11,120 nucleotides of DNA, taken from assembly GCA_947463845.1 (NCBI GenBank), contig CANHUM010000027.1:1-11120 (forward strand). The letters are read 5' to 3'. Shown here piece after piece: positions 1-8,955 of this stretch. The first letter of the stretch is position 1, and every line of letters begins with the position of its first letter. Under the pieces are notes generated by a model. The model made no database searches and had not been told where the DNA came from. It saw only the letters and a list, made by a program, of their open reading frames with translations. The stretch is from Comamonadaceae bacterium (GTDB lineage: Bacteria; Pseudomonadota; Gammaproteobacteria; Burkholderiales; Burkholderiaceae_C). The translations under genes were made by a program, and so were the position numbers.

Positions 1-2586
1 AGCGGCAAGCTGCACATGGGCCATGTGCGCAACTACACCATCAACGACATGCTCACGCGCAGCCTGCGCATGAAGGGCTTCAACGTCTTGATGCCCATGG
101 GCTGGGACGCGTTTGGCCTGCCCGCCGAAAATGCTGCGTTGAAAAACGGCGTGCCCCCGGCCAAATGGACGTACGAGAACATCGCGTACATGAAAAAGCA
201 GATGCAAGCCATGGGCCTGGCCATCGACTGGTCGCGCGAAGTCGCCACCTGCGACCCGACTTATTACAAGTGGAACCAGTGGCTGTTCTTGAAGATGCTG
301 GAAAAAGGCATCGCCTACCGCAAGACCCAGGTTGTGAACTGGGACCCGGTGGACCAGACCGTGTTGGCCAACGAACAAGTGATCGACGGGAAAGGCTGGC
401 GCACAGGCGCGCCGGTTGAAAAGCGCGAGATCCCCGGCTATTACCTGAACATCACCGCATACGCACAAGAGCTGCTTGACCATGTTCAGATCGGCAATGA
501 CAAGGCCACGCTCAACGGCTGGCCCGACAAAGTGCGCCTGATGCAGGAAAACTGGATTGGCAAATCTGAGGGTGTGCGCTTTGCTTTTCCGCATGACATC
601 CGCGATAGCTCGGGTGCTTTGATTGGCGACGGCAAGATGTACGTCTTCACCACCCGCGCCGACACCATCATGGGCGTGACGTTTTGTGCTGTGGCGGCCG
701 AGCACCCGCTGGCGTTGCACGCGGCGGCCAGCAGTCCCAAGCTCGCTGCATTCCTCGAAGAGTGCAAAACCGGTGGCACGACCGAAGCCGAAATGGCCAC
801 TCAAGAAAAGAAGGGCATGCCCACAGGCCTTTTCGTGACGCACCCGCTCACGGGGGCGCAGATCGAGGTGTGGGTGGGCAATTACGTGCTCATGAGCTAT
901 GGCGATGGTGCCGTGATGGGCGTGCCTGCACACGACGAACGGGATTTCGCATTTGCACTGAAATACGATTTGCCTATCCAGCAAGTGGTGTCGGTGAAAG
1001 ACCAGGCTTTCGATGCCAAGGCATGGCAAGAGTGGTACGGCGACAAGCAAAGCTGCACTTGCGTCAACTCTGGTGAACTTGATGGCCTGAATCAGAAAGC
1101 CGCTGTCAACAAAGTGGCTGAGTTGCTCGCCGCCAAGGGCTTGGGCGAGAAAAAGACCACTTGGCGTTTGCGTGACTGGGGCGTGAGCCGCCAGCGTTAC
1201 TGGGGCACCCCGATCCCCATCATCCATTGCAAGGAGCACGGTGCTGTGCCCGTGCCTGAAAAAGACCTGCCTGTGGTGCTGCCGCAGGATTGCATTCCTG
1301 ATGGCTCAGGCAACCCGCTGCACAAGCACGAGGGCTTCCATGCGGGCGTGAACTGCCCGGTGTGCGGCAAGCCTGCCCGCCGCGAGACCGACACCATGGA
1401 CACCTTTGTGGATTCGTCCTGGTACTTCATGCGCTATTGCGACCCGACCAACTCCGAAAAGATGGTCGCCGAGGGTGCGGATTACTGGATGCGGGACCCC
1501 AACCATGCCACTGGCGGCAGCGGCATGGACCAGTACATCGGTGGCATCGAACACGCGATCCTGCACCTCTTGTACGCACGTTTTTGGACCAAGGTCATGC
1601 GCGACCTGGGCCTGGTGAAAGTGGACGAGCCATTCAGCAAATTGCTCACGCAGGGCATGGTACTCAACCATATTTACTCGCGCCGGACCGCCAAGGGCGG
1701 CAAGGACTATTTCTGGCCGCATGACGTCGAACACGTGCTGGACGAGACCGGCAAGGTCATTGGCGCTAAGCTCAAAAACGAAGCCGACAGTGGTGATGGT
1801 CGTCTGCCTGTGGGCACCGCCATCGACTACGAAGGCGTGGGCACCATGTCCAAGTCCAAGAACAACGGCGTGGACCCGCAAGACCTGATCGAAAAATACG
1901 GTGCTGACACCGCCCGTCTGTACACCATGTTCACGGCACCGCCCGAGGTGACGCTCGAGTGGAACGACTCGGCCGTGGAAGGCAGCTACCGTTTCTTGCG
2001 TCGGGTTTGGAACTTTGCCTTCAAGCACCACGAACTGCTGCGCTCGGCGACCAGCCAAGACCTGAGCCAGGCCGCTTTGGGCAATGCCGCCAAAGCCTTG
2101 CGCCGAGAAATGCATTTGGTGCTCAAGCAAGTGGGTTACGACTATGAGCGCATGCAATACAACACGGTGGTGTCCGGTTGCATGAAGTTGCTGAACGCCT
2201 TGGAAGACTTCAAGCCCGATGGCAGCCCTGGCGACACCGCTGCCCTGTGCGAAGGCGTCTCGCTTTTGATGCGCATGCTCTACCCCGCTTGCCCGCACAT
2301 CACCGACGAAGTCTGGCAGCAACTGGGTTTTGCCAAAGCTGCAGGCGAGTTGCTCGACGCGCCTTGGCCCACTGTCGACGAGTCAGCTCTGGAACGCGAC
2401 CAGATCGAGCTGATGCTGCAGATCAATGGCAAGCTGCGTGGGTCCATCTTGGTGCCTGCCAGCGCCGACAAGGCCCAGATCGAAGCGGCTGCCTTGGCCA
2501 ACGAAGCCTTTGTCAAGCAGGCCGCAGGTGCAGCGCCCAAGAAGGTCATTGTGGTGCCGGGCCGTCTGGTCAACGTGGTGGTCTGA
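1..2586 (+). CDS. leuS: Leucyl-tRNA synthetase (5'-truncated)
   Basis: Cytoplasmic class I aminoacyl-tRNA synthetase that attaches leucine to tRNA-Leu using ATP. The frame is open from base 1, so the gene begins upstream; the first in-frame ATG (16) lies inside the HIGH motif and is not the start. Visible landmarks: the HIGH-type ATP site HMGH at 13-24; the CP1 editing domain with the threonine-rich TTRADT at 649-666 and VPAHDERD near 922-945, whose last Asp matches the conserved editing Asp; [10 protein letters not shown] near 1189-1218; a zinc-type site made of CxxH (1228-1239) and CPVCG (1354-1368); and the KMSKS loop as MSKSK at 1846-1860. The C-terminal QINGKLRG and the final small domain are intact. 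About 861 codons remain, so only the first few dozen residues are missing relative to the usual 860-900. It is followed by lptE after 12 bases. Confidence 0.98.
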   Translation, partial: SGKLHMGHVRNYTINDMLTRSLRMKGFNVLMPMGWDAFGLPAENAALKNGVPPAKWTYENIAYMKKQMQAMGLAIDWSREVATCDPTYYKWNQWLFLKMLEKGIAYRKTQVVNWDPVDQTVLANEQVIDGKGWRTGAPVEKREIPGYYLNITAYAQELLDHVQIGNDKATLNGWPDKVRLMQENWIGKSEGVRFAFPHDIRDSSGALIGDGKMYVFTTRADTIMGVTFCAVAAEHPLALHAAASSPKLAAFLEECKTGGTTEAEMATQEKKGMPTGLFVTHPLTGAQIEVWVGNYVLMSYGDGAVMGVPAHDERDFAFALKYDLPIQQVVSVKDQAFDAKAWQEWYGDKQSCTCVNSGELDGLNQKAAVNKVAELLAAKGLGEKKTTWRLRDWGVSRQRYWGTPIPIIHCKEHGAVPVPEKDLPVVLPQDCIPDGSGNPLHKHEGFHAGVNCPVCGKPARRETDTMDTFVDSSWYFMRYCDPTNSEKMVAEGADYWMRDPNHATGGSGMDQYIGGIEHAILHLLYARFWTKVMRDLGLVKVDEPFSKLLTQGMVLNHIYSRRTAKGGKDYFWPHDVEHVLDETGKVIGAKLKNEADSGDGRLPVGTAIDYEGVGTMSKSKNNGVDPQDLIEKYGADTARLYTMFTAPPEVTLEWNDSAVEGSYRFLRRVWNFAFKHHELLRSATSQDLSQAALGNAAKALRREMHLVLKQVGYDYERMQYNTVVSGCMKLLNALEDFKPDGSPGDTAALCEGVSLLMRMLYPACPHITDEVWQQLGFAKAAGELLDAPWPTVDESALERDQIELMLQINGKLRGSILVPASADKAQIEAAALANEAFVKQAAGAAPKKVIVVPGRLVNVVV

Positions 2587-2598
2587 AGCCATTTGTTG

Positions 2599-3147
2599 AT
2601 GAACACACCACGCCGTCGTCTGTTGTGGAGCGCGTTTTCGATGCCTGTGGCCGCGGGCTTGTCGGCATGTGGCTTTCAGCTGCGGGCTGTGGGGGATTAC
2701 CCCTTCAAGACGCTGTATGCCAATTTCGCGATCACTTCACCCTTGGGCGTGGAGTTGCGCCGGAATTTGCTGGGCACTGGACGCATCGAGGTGTGGAGTG
2801 ACCCTTCGCAAATGCTCAAGGCCGATGCCATTTTGGATATTCTGGGCGAAGAGCGTCAGCAAGTGGTGGTGGGTATCAATGCCTTGGGGCAGGTCCGTGA
2901 ATTGCAATTGCGTTTGCGTGTCCGGTTTCGTTTGCGAACACCCGATGGGGTGACATGGATCGATGCGGTGGAGTTGGCTCAGCAGCGCGATCTGAGCTTC
3001 ACTGAAACCGCGGCCTTGTCCAAGGAAATTGAGCAGGCGATGATGTACCGCGACATGCAAACCGATATCGTTCAGCAGATCATGCGGCGTTTGGCGATGG
3101 TGAAACCGCCAAACAAAGCAGCGACCTTCTCCCCGGCCAAGCCCTGA
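2599..3147 (+). CDS. lptE: LPS-assembly lipoprotein LptE
   Basis: Outer-membrane lipoprotein that plugs the LptD barrel and helps insert lipopolysaccharide into the outer leaflet. The 182-residue product begins with a basic n-region (PRRRLL), a hydrophobic stretch, and a lipobox LSAC with the lipidated cysteine at residue 24, followed directly by GFQLR, the typical LptE opening. The rest is a small soluble domain with no other clear motif; E. coli LptE is 193 residues. I chose ATG 2599. An in-frame TTG at 2593 would add only two residues. The only Shine-Dalgarno-like bases, GAAG at 2585-2588, overlap the leuS stop, which suggests translational coupling. The order leuS-lptE-holA is also seen in gammaproteobacteria such as E. 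coli, which supports the call. Confidence 0.93.
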   Translation: MNTPRRRLLWSAFSMPVAAGLSACGFQLRAVGDYPFKTLYANFAITSPLGVELRRNLLGTGRIEVWSDPSQMLKADAILDILGEERQQVVVGINALGQVRELQLRLRVRFRLRTPDGVTWIDAVELAQQRDLSFTETAALSKEIEQAMMYRDMQTDIVQQIMRRLAMVKPPNKAATFSPAKP

Positions 3148-3154
3148 AGCCGAG

Positions 3155-4207
3155 ATGCAACTGGCCTTTTCCCAGCTGTCCGCGCACCTGCAAAAAGGTT
3201 TGCGCAGCCTTTATGTTTTACACGGCGATGAGCCGCTGATGCAGCAAGAAGCGGCTGACGCCATCCGCTCAACCGCCCGTACCCAAGGCTATACGGAACG
3301 CAGTGTGCACACCGTGTCGGGTGCGCATTTCGACTGGAGCGAAGTGCTGGCTGCTGGGGGCTCGCTCAGCTTGTTTGCCGACAAACAAGTCGTGGAAGTG
3401 CGCATCCCTTCTGGCAAGCCAGGCAAAGACGGCAGTGTCGCCTTACAGCAGTTGGCCGCTTCCACCCAGGACAATGACAGCACGCTGACCCTGGTTAGCC
3501 TGCCGCGACTGGATGCCTCCACCCGCAAAGGTGCCTGGTTTGGTGCGTTGGAGAACTTCGGGGTTTCTGTCCAGATCGATCCCGTCGAGCGCAGTGCCTT
3601 GCCCCAATGGATCGCCCAGCGCCTGAAAAACCAGGGTCAAAGTGTGGCCACTGGCGAAGAAGGCCAGCGTACCTTGCAGTTTTTTGCCGATCGGGTCGAA
3701 GGCAACTTGCTGGCTGCACACCAGGAAATCCAGAAGCTGGGCTTGTTGTATCCGCCCGGTGAGCTCAGTCAGGCGCAGGTCGAGGCGGCGGTGGTCAATG
3801 TGGCTCGTTACGATGTGTTCAAGCTGTCGGAGGCTGTGTTGTCGGGCCAGGTGGCCCGTGTCCAGCGCATGTTGGATGGCCTGCAGGCTGAAGGCGAGGC
3901 CGCTGTGCTGGTGCACTACACCCTGGCTGAAGATGTCCGCGCCTTGAACCGTGTGAAAGATGCCATGTCAGCCGGCAGACCTCTGCCCATGGCCCTGCGC
4001 GAACAGCGCGTCTGGGGTCCGCGTGAGCGTTTGTTTGAGCGCGTGCTGCCCCGCATGACCGAAGTCCGCCTTCATGGCCTGCTGCAAGCGGCCCACCAAG
4101 TGGATGGGATCGTCAAAGGCCTGAAAGTACCCGACTGGCCCACCGATCCCTGGCAAGCCCTGCATCGTTTGGCCTTGCGTATGACGCGTTTTTGCGCGGT
4201 ACGTTGA
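3155..4207 (+). CDS. holA: DNA polymerase III subunit delta
   Basis: Delta subunit of the replicative clamp loader; it opens the beta sliding clamp as part of the delta-tau/gamma-delta' complex and is itself not an ATPase. The product is 350 residues (E. coli 343). The N-terminal segment [11 protein letters not shown] (about 18-28) is the characteristic start of the first AAA+-like domain. LSLFADKQ (71-78) matches the beta-clamp-binding element, with Leu73 and Phe74 at the same numbers as in E. coli delta. The C-terminal helical collar region is present (AVLSGQV onwards, [18 protein letters not shown]). The start ATG lies 7 bases after the lptE stop; GAAG at 3146-3149, overlapping that stop, can serve as ribosome binding site. 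The stop codon falls within the likely promoter region of proA. Confidence 0.95.
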   Translation: MQLAFSQLSAHLQKGLRSLYVLHGDEPLMQQEAADAIRSTARTQGYTERSVHTVSGAHFDWSEVLAAGGSLSLFADKQVVEVRIPSGKPGKDGSVALQQLAASTQDNDSTLTLVSLPRLDASTRKGAWFGALENFGVSVQIDPVERSALPQWIAQRLKNQGQSVATGEEGQRTLQFFADRVEGNLLAAHQEIQKLGLLYPPGELSQAQVEAAVVNVARYDVFKLSEAVLSGQVARVQRMLDGLQAEGEAAVLVHYTLAEDVRALNRVKDAMSAGRPLPMALREQRVWGPRERLFERVLPRMTEVRLHGLLQAAHQVDGIVKGLKVPDWPTDPWQALHRLALRMTRFCAVR

Positions 4208-4221
4208 GGGCCTTGGCCATC

Positions 4222-4230
4222 TGCGAAAAT
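4222..4230 (+). promoter_or_regulatory. Candidate extended -10 promoter of proA, predicted leaderless
   Basis: TGCGAAAAT fits the extended -10 pattern TG-N-TATAAT, with four of six hexamer matches. The hexamer ends at 4230 and six bases (4231-4236) separate it from ATG 4237, so the expected +1 is the A of the start codon. A possible -35, TTGAGG at 4204-4209, has a short 15-base spacer and includes the holA stop codon. No Shine-Dalgarno sequence stands at a usable distance before proA, which fits a leaderless transcript. The same arrangement occurs at 9570-9578. This is inference from sequence only. Confidence 0.45.
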
Positions 4231-4236
4231 GTCCAC

Positions 4237-5517
4237 ATGAACGAACTGAACACTGTTGAACACATGCAGGCCCTGGGCCAGCAGGCCAAGCAAGCTTCGG
4301 CCGCCATGGCGCGTGCTTCGGCGACGGCCAAGAACAGGGCTTTGCGCCATTTGGCTGCATTGTTGCGCGCGAACACCCAAGCCTTGCAGCTGGACAATGC
4401 CAAAGACCTGGAGCGTGCCCGCGCCGCTGGCCTGGCCGAGCCGATGGTGGATCGCCTCAAACTCAGCCCTCAAGTTTTGGAAACCTGCGCCCAGGGCTGC
4501 GAGCAACTGGCCGCCATGCCCGACGTGATTGGCGAGATCATCGGTCTCAAGCAGGTGCCCAGCGGCATTCGGGTGGGGCAGATGCGTGTGCCGATTGGTG
4601 TGTTTGGCATGATTTTCGAGAGTCGCCCCAATGTGACCATTGAAGCGGCCAGCCTGTCCATCAAAAGCGGCAATGCCTGCATTTTGCGTGGTGGCTCTGA
4701 GGCCATTGAGTCGAACAAAGCCTTGACTCGACTGGTGCAGCAAGCCCTGGCCGACAGTGGCCTCCCGATTGAAGCGGTGCAACTGGTGCAAACCACAGAC
4801 CGTGCCGCTGTGGGCCAACTCATCACCATGCCCCAGTTTGTGGATGTGGTCATTCCGCGAGGCGGCAAGGGCCTGATTGAGCGCATCAGTGCCGAGGCCA
4901 AGGTGCCTGTCATCAAGCACCTGGACGGCAATTGCCATACCTACGTCGATGACCCCTGCGACATTGAGATGGCCGTGAAGGTGGCTGACAACGCCAAGAC
5001 CCAAAAGTACAGTCCCTGCAACGCCAGCGAGAGCTTGCTGGTGGCCAGCGGTGTGGCGGACGAGTTTCTGCCCAAAATCGGTGCTGTGTATGCCGCCAAA
5101 CACGTGGAGATGCGTTGCTGCCCCAAGGCCAAGGCTATCCTGAGCCAGGTGACCGGGGCTGTGCTCAAGGACGCCACCGAGCAGGACTGGTTTGAGGAAT
5201 ATCTGGCGCCGATCATCAGCATCAAGGTGGTGGATGGGGTGGATGAGGCGATTGCCCACATCAACCAGTACAGCAGTCACCACACCGACGCCATCCTGAC
5301 GCGCGACCATGTGCACGCCCAACGCTTTTTGCGCGAGGTGGACTCGGCCAGCGTGATGGTGAACACCAGCACCCGCTTTGCCGATGGCTTCGAGTACGGG
5401 CTGGGTGCCGAAATCGGCATCAGCACCGACAAGTTCCATGCCCGGGGGCCTGTCGGCATCGAAGGTCTGACCTCGCTCAAGTACGTGGTGCTGGGTGAAG
5501 GCGAAGTGCGTGGCTGA
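4237..5517 (+). CDS. proA: Gamma-glutamyl phosphate reductase
   Basis: Cytoplasmic NADPH-dependent reduction of gamma-glutamyl phosphate to glutamate-5-semialdehyde, the second step of proline synthesis from glutamate. The 426-residue protein (E. coli 417) belongs to the aldehyde dehydrogenase fold. [10 protein letters not shown] (residues 125-134) and the following [14 protein letters not shown] segment are family signatures near the cofactor pocket. VIPRGGKGL and [12 protein letters not shown] follow, and the catalytic cysteine is Cys261 in the context SPCNASE. HTDAI and [17 protein letters not shown] mark the C-terminal part. I chose ATG 4237 over an in-frame TTG at 4192, which would overlap holA and extend the protein beyond the usual N-terminus. 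The kinase partner proB is not in this window. Confidence 0.97.
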   Translation: MNELNTVEHMQALGQQAKQASAAMARASATAKNRALRHLAALLRANTQALQLDNAKDLERARAAGLAEPMVDRLKLSPQVLETCAQGCEQLAAMPDVIGEIIGLKQVPSGIRVGQMRVPIGVFGMIFESRPNVTIEAASLSIKSGNACILRGGSEAIESNKALTRLVQQALADSGLPIEAVQLVQTTDRAAVGQLITMPQFVDVVIPRGGKGLIERISAEAKVPVIKHLDGNCHTYVDDPCDIEMAVKVADNAKTQKYSPCNASESLLVASGVADEFLPKIGAVYAAKHVEMRCCPKAKAILSQVTGAVLKDATEQDWFEEYLAPIISIKVVDGVDEAIAHINQYSSHHTDAILTRDHVHAQRFLREVDSASVMVNTSTRFADGFEYGLGAEIGISTDKFHARGPVGIEGLTSLKYVVLGEGEVRG

Positions 5518-5538
5518 CCGCTTGTGTCTGTGCGTTGG

Positions 5539-5571
5539 CCGAACAGGCCTTCCGACCAGGGCTGTTGTCGG
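5539..5571 (+). other. Possible imperfect hairpin after proA
   Basis: CCGA (5539-5542) plus ACAG (5543-5546) can pair with CTGT (5562-5565) and TCGG (5568-5571), giving eight pairs with a two-base bulge and a 15-base loop. A competing simpler stem is CCGAC (5552-5556) with GTCGG (5567-5571). There is no T-run directly after it, so it is not a classic Rho-independent terminator. It lies 22 bases after the proA stop and upstream of the candidate gshA promoter. It could be a 3' end structure or chance. Confidence 0.22.
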
Positions 5572-5583
5572 TGGGGGGCGCGC

Positions 5584-5613
5584 TTGTCAAACTGCACTTT
5601 GCACCCACATGAT
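5584..5613 (+). promoter_or_regulatory. Candidate sigma70-type promoter of gshA
   Basis: TTGTCA at 5584-5589 (five of six matches to TTGACA) is separated by 18 bases from CATGAT at 5608-5613 (four of six matches to TATAAT). Transcription would start near 5620, giving a leader of about 34 bases before ATG 5654. The 136-base gap after proA supports a separate promoter here, but the -10 is poor. Confidence 0.3.
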
Positions 5614-5642
5614 GGCCTTGTTTTTGTTTCTCACTGCCTCCT

Positions 5643-5647
5643 AAAGG
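5643..5647 (+). promoter_or_regulatory. Ribosome binding site of gshA
   Basis: AAAGG lies six bases before ATG 5654. It is too close (no spacer) to the upstream in-frame TTG at 5648, so it decides the start in favour of 5654. It is one of the better Shine-Dalgarno sequences in the window. Confidence 0.55.
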
Positions 5648-5653
5648 TTGCCC

Positions 5654-6949
5654 ATGGTCCCACACCTCGTCACCGCCTTGACTGGTCCTATCAATGAGCT
5701 GGAGCAGCGCATCCTGGATTCCATGCCCGCCATCGAGCGTTGGTTTCGTCTGGAGTGGATGGAACACACGCCGCCTTTCTATACCTCGGTGGACATCCGT
5801 AATGCGGGCTTCAAGTTGGCCCCGGTGGACACCAATCTTTACCCTGGTGGCTGGAATAACCTCACACCCGAAATGTTGCCATTGGCGGTGCAAGCAGCGC
5901 AGGCGGCCATTGAAAAAATTTGCCCTGAAGCCAAAAACCTGCTGATCATTCCCGAGAACCATACCCGCAACACCTTTTACCTGGCCAATGTGGCGCAGCT
6001 GCAGCGCATCTTCCACATGGCGGGTCTGAACGTGCGTTTGGGCTCCATCAACCCGGAGATCAAGGAAACCACAGTCATTGATTTGCCCAATGGTGAGAGC
6101 GTGACCCTGGAGCCGGTGGTGCGCAGCCAACACCGCCTGGGCCTCAAGGACTTTGACCCCTGCACCATTTTGCTCAACAACGACCTGTCGGCCGGAGCCC
6201 CGGGTATCCTGGAAGAGTTGCATGAGCAGTTTTTGCTGCCACCCCTGCATGCGGGTTGGAGTGTCCGCCGCAAGACCAAGCATTTTCAAAGTTACGAAGA
6301 AGTGGCCAAGCGCTTTGGCAAACTGCTGGGCATCGATCCGTGGCTGATCAATCCCATGTACAGCCAGTGCGGTGATGTCAACTTTGCCGAAGGCACCGGC
6401 ATGGAATGTTTGCGCAGCAACGTGGATGCCTTGTTGACCAAGATCAAGCGCAAGTACAAGGAATACGGCATCAACGAAAAGCCGTTTGTGGTGGTCAAGG
6501 CCGATAACGGCACTTATGGCATGGGCATCATGACGGTACGCGATGTGGCCGACCTGGACGCCCTTAACCGCAAGACCCGCAACAAAATGAACGTCATCAA
6601 GGATGGTCAGACTGTCAACGACGTGATCATTCAGGAAGGCGTACTCACCAACGAGCGCATCAACGATGCCGTGGCCGAGCCGGTTGTCTACATGATGGAC
6701 CGTTATGTGGTGGGTGGTTTTTACCGGGTGCATGCCGAGCGCGGCGTGGACGAGAATCTGAACGCCCCCGGGGCGAGCTTTGTGCCCCTGGCCTTTGCCG
6801 AGACCCCGCACCTGCCTCAGCCGGGTGTCAAACCCGGCGCCAGCGTGCCCAACCGCTTTTACATGTACGGCGTGATTGGGCGCTTGGCCATGCTGGCAGC
6901 CAGCTACGAATTGGAAGCCACCGATCCTGAGGCCGAGGTGTACGACTGA
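5654..6949 (+). CDS. gshA: Glutamate-cysteine ligase, ferrooxidans-type family
   Basis: ATP-dependent joining of glutamate and cysteine to gamma-glutamylcysteine, the first and usually rate-limiting step of glutathione synthesis in the cytoplasm. The 431-residue product resembles the proteobacterial GshA family named after Acidithiobacillus ferrooxidans (TIGR02049 as I recall it), not the E. coli-type GshA of about 518 residues. Recognisable parts are the N-terminal MVPHLVTALTGPINELEQRI, then VDTNLYPGGWNNL, the PENHTRNTFYL block, and VVVKADNGTYGMG around residues 279-291, whose Lys282 and glycine-rich turn suggest an ATP-grasp-like nucleotide site. The start at ATG 5654 is supported by AAAGG six bases upstream. 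The second-step gene gshB is not adjacent here; kup follows after 131 bases. The family call is confident; active-site roles are inferred. Confidence 0.93.
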   Translation: MVPHLVTALTGPINELEQRILDSMPAIERWFRLEWMEHTPPFYTSVDIRNAGFKLAPVDTNLYPGGWNNLTPEMLPLAVQAAQAAIEKICPEAKNLLIIPENHTRNTFYLANVAQLQRIFHMAGLNVRLGSINPEIKETTVIDLPNGESVTLEPVVRSQHRLGLKDFDPCTILLNNDLSAGAPGILEELHEQFLLPPLHAGWSVRRKTKHFQSYEEVAKRFGKLLGIDPWLINPMYSQCGDVNFAEGTGMECLRSNVDALLTKIKRKYKEYGINEKPFVVVKADNGTYGMGIMTVRDVADLDALNRKTRNKMNVIKDGQTVNDVIIQEGVLTNERINDAVAEPVVYMMDRYVVGGFYRVHAERGVDENLNAPGASFVPLAFAETPHLPQPGVKPGASVPNRFYMYGVIGRLAMLAASYELEATDPEAEVYD

Positions 6950-6972
6950 AACGTCCGTCTAGCGTCGATAAA

Positions 6973-6993
6973 GTTGCTGCACCGCAACATTTT
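6973..6993 (+). terminator. Weak Rho-independent-like terminator after gshA
   Basis: GTTGC (6973-6977) pairs with GCAAC (6984-6988) around a six-base loop, followed by an A and TTTT (6990-6993). It starts 23 bases after the gshA stop. The stem has only five pairs and the T-run is short, so termination would be inefficient. The position between a gene end and a candidate promoter for kup makes it plausible. Confidence 0.35.
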
Positions 6994-7006
6994 GATCGAA
7001 TCCGCC

Positions 7007-7035
7007 ATGACAGTTGAGCAGCTCAGGCGCACAAT
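7007..7035 (+). promoter_or_regulatory. Candidate sigma70-type promoter of kup
   Basis: ATGACA at 7007-7012 (five of six matches to TTGACA) is followed after an ideal 17-base spacer by CACAAT at 7030-7035 (four of six matches to TATAAT). The predicted start near 7042 leaves a leader of about 39 bases before GTG 7081. The upstream alternative start GTG 7045 would lie almost at the transcript end, which favours 7081. Confidence 0.42.
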
Positions 7036-7080
7036 AGCCAGCTTGTGGTTTTCAAGCTCGACTTCATCGGGCTGTTTCTT

Positions 7081-8949
7081 GTGTCATCCTCAAAATCCTC
7101 TCTCGCCGCCCTGACCTTGGGCGCCATTGGCGTGGTTTATGGCGACATCGGCACCAGCGTGCTGTACGCCATGAAAGAGGTCTTTGGCTCCGGCCACGTG
7201 CCTTTCACGCCAGACAACGTCTACGGCATCCTTTCTATCTTTTTCTGGACGCTGACGACCATCGTGTCGGTCAAATACGTGGTTCTGGTGCTCAGGGCTG
7301 ACAACCATGGTGAGGGCGGGCTGGTGGCCATGCTGGCGCTGGCCTCGCAGTCTGTCAAAGACCGCCCGCAACTGCGCAAAGTACTGCTGCTGGTGGGAAT
7401 CTTTGGCACCTGTCTTTTCTATGGTGATGGCGTGATCACCCCGGCCATCTCGGTGTTGTCTGCGGTGGAAGGCCTGGAGGTGATCTCCCCCAATTTCAAA
7501 AAAGCGGTGATTCCGCTCACATTGGTCATCCTGTTGGCGCTGTTCTGGGTGCAAAAGCGCGGCACGGCTGGCATTGGCAAGTTCTTTGGCCCGATCACCT
7601 TGGTCTGGTTCTTGGCCATTGCCGCTTTGGGTTTACTGCACATTGTCCAGCGGCCTGAAATACTCTTGGCCGTCAGTCCGCACTATGCCTTGGGCTTCAT
7701 GTGGCACAACCCTGGCACCACGTTCATCATTTTGGGCGCAGTGGTGTTGTGCGTGACCGGAGCCGAAGCGCTGTATGCCGACATGGGTCACTTTGGCAAG
7801 AAGCCGATTCGTTTGGCCTGGTTCTCGGTGGTGATGCCATGTCTGACGCTGAATTATTTCGGCCAAGGGGCCTTGTTGTTGTCCGAACCCGAAGCGGTGA
7901 AAAATCCCTTTTACATGATGGCCCCCGATTGGGCTTTGCTGCCCATGGTGGGATTGGCCACCATGGCCACTGTGATTGCCTCCCAGGCGCTCATCTCAGG
8001 TGCTTTCAGTGTCACCAAACAGGTGATTCAACTGGGTTATCTGCCGCGCCTGCAAGTTTTGCACACCAGCGAGACCGATACGGGTCAGATCTACATGCCT
8101 TTTGTGAACTGGGGCTTGTTTGTGGCCATCGTTCTCGCGGTGGTCATGTTCAAGTCCTCGAGTAACCTGGCGGCAGCCTACGGCATTGCAGTGTGCACCG
8201 ACATGTTGATCACCACGGTGCTCACCTTCTTTGTGATCCGCTACGCCTGGAAACTGCCCTTGGCGTTGTGCATCGGAGCGACAGGCTTTTTCTTTGTCGT
8301 TGACTTGGCGTTTTGGGCCTCCAACATGTTCAAGTTGTTCGAGGGTGGCTGGTTCCCTTTGCTCATCGGGGCGGCGGTGTTCACCCTCATGCTGACTTGG
8401 CACGACGGTCGGCGCTTGCTCAACGCTTCATTGCGCTCGGATGCTCTGCGTTTGAATGATTTCCTGGAGGCGGTGTTCATTTCTCCGCCAACACGGGTAG
8501 AAGGCACAGCCGTCTTTTTGACGGCGGAGTCGGGCAACGTGCCCAATGCCTTGTTACACAACCTCAAGCACAACAAAGTCCTGCACCAGCGCAACCTGTT
8601 TGTCACGGTGCGCAGCCATGAGGTGCCGCGCATGGACGCTGGCGAACGTTTAGCGGTCACGCCCTTGGGCCACGACTGTTGGCAGGTCATCGTGAATTAC
8701 GGTTTCAAGGACAACCCGGACTTGCCCTCGGCGCTGGCCAACATGGATGGCAAGGGTGAGCCACTCGACCCCATGATGACCAGCTATTTCCTCTCCCGCG
8801 ACATCGTGATCCCCACCATTGGTGGCGGGATGGCCACCTGGCGGGAAAAACTCTTTGCACAAATGCACCACAACGCCAGTGGCGCAGCCGCTTTTTTGAA
8901 CTTGCCCACCAACTCGGTGGTGGAGCTGGGCTCCAAAATCGAAATCTGA
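7081..8949 (+). CDS. kup: Low-affinity potassium transporter Kup
   Basis: Inner-membrane K+ uptake protein of the KUP/HAK/KT family, thought to work as a K+/H+ symporter. The product is 622 residues from GTG 7081, the same length as E. coli Kup. The N-terminal [10 protein letters not shown] (17-26) is the family signature, and [19 protein letters not shown] begins at residue 115. The first about 440 residues are strongly hydrophobic, matching the expected 12 membrane segments. A hydrophilic cytoplasmic C-terminal domain follows from about residue 441, with [10 protein letters not shown] and TSYFLSRD. An earlier in-frame GTG at 7045 would add 12 residues, but 7081 gives the usual [13 protein letters not shown] opening and length. 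No strong Shine-Dalgarno is visible. The esterase gene follows after 6 bases. Confidence 0.95.
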   Translation: MSSSKSSLAALTLGAIGVVYGDIGTSVLYAMKEVFGSGHVPFTPDNVYGILSIFFWTLTTIVSVKYVVLVLRADNHGEGGLVAMLALASQSVKDRPQLRKVLLLVGIFGTCLFYGDGVITPAISVLSAVEGLEVISPNFKKAVIPLTLVILLALFWVQKRGTAGIGKFFGPITLVWFLAIAALGLLHIVQRPEILLAVSPHYALGFMWHNPGTTFIILGAVVLCVTGAEALYADMGHFGKKPIRLAWFSVVMPCLTLNYFGQGALLLSEPEAVKNPFYMMAPDWALLPMVGLATMATVIASQALISGAFSVTKQVIQLGYLPRLQVLHTSETDTGQIYMPFVNWGLFVAIVLAVVMFKSSSNLAAAYGIAVCTDMLITTVLTFFVIRYAWKLPLALCIGATGFFFVVDLAFWASNMFKLFEGGWFPLLIGAAVFTLMLTWHDGRRLLNASLRSDALRLNDFLEAVFISPPTRVEGTAVFLTAESGNVPNALLHNLKHNKVLHQRNLFVTVRSHEVPRMDAGERLAVTPLGHDCWQVIVNYGFKDNPDLPSALANMDGKGEPLDPMMTSYFLSRDIVIPTIGGGMATWREKLFAQMHHNASGAAAFLNLPTNSVVELGSKIEI

Positions 8950-8955
8950 GGCCCC

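Noticed and set aside
1306..2322. Minus-strand open frame of 338 codons opposite leuS
   Set aside because: Complement of the LeuRS catalytic region; no family resemblance and biased composition.
2593..2598. TTG start for lptE two codons earlier
   Set aside because: ATG 2599 is a stronger start codon and gives a normal lipoprotein signal peptide; the extra residues add nothing.
2599..2670. Twin-arginine export signal in LptE (RRR near the N-terminus)
   Set aside because: The arginines are ordinary n-region charge; a full Tat consensus is not present and LptE family members use the Sec/lipoprotein route.
4192..4236. TTG start for proA that overlaps the end of holA
   Set aside because: Adds 15 residues not expected in ProA, has no ribosome site, and would remove the promoter arrangement before ATG 4237.
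4072..5439. Long minus-strand open frame of 455 codons opposite holA and proA
   Set aside because: It lies opposite well-recognised genes, is rich in His, Gly and Leu in a way typical of the complement of GC-rich coding sequence, and shows no recognisable domain.
5477..6811. Long minus-strand open frame of 444 codons opposite gshA
   Set aside because: Same reasons: shadow of a confident gene, compositionally odd, no motif or credible start signal.
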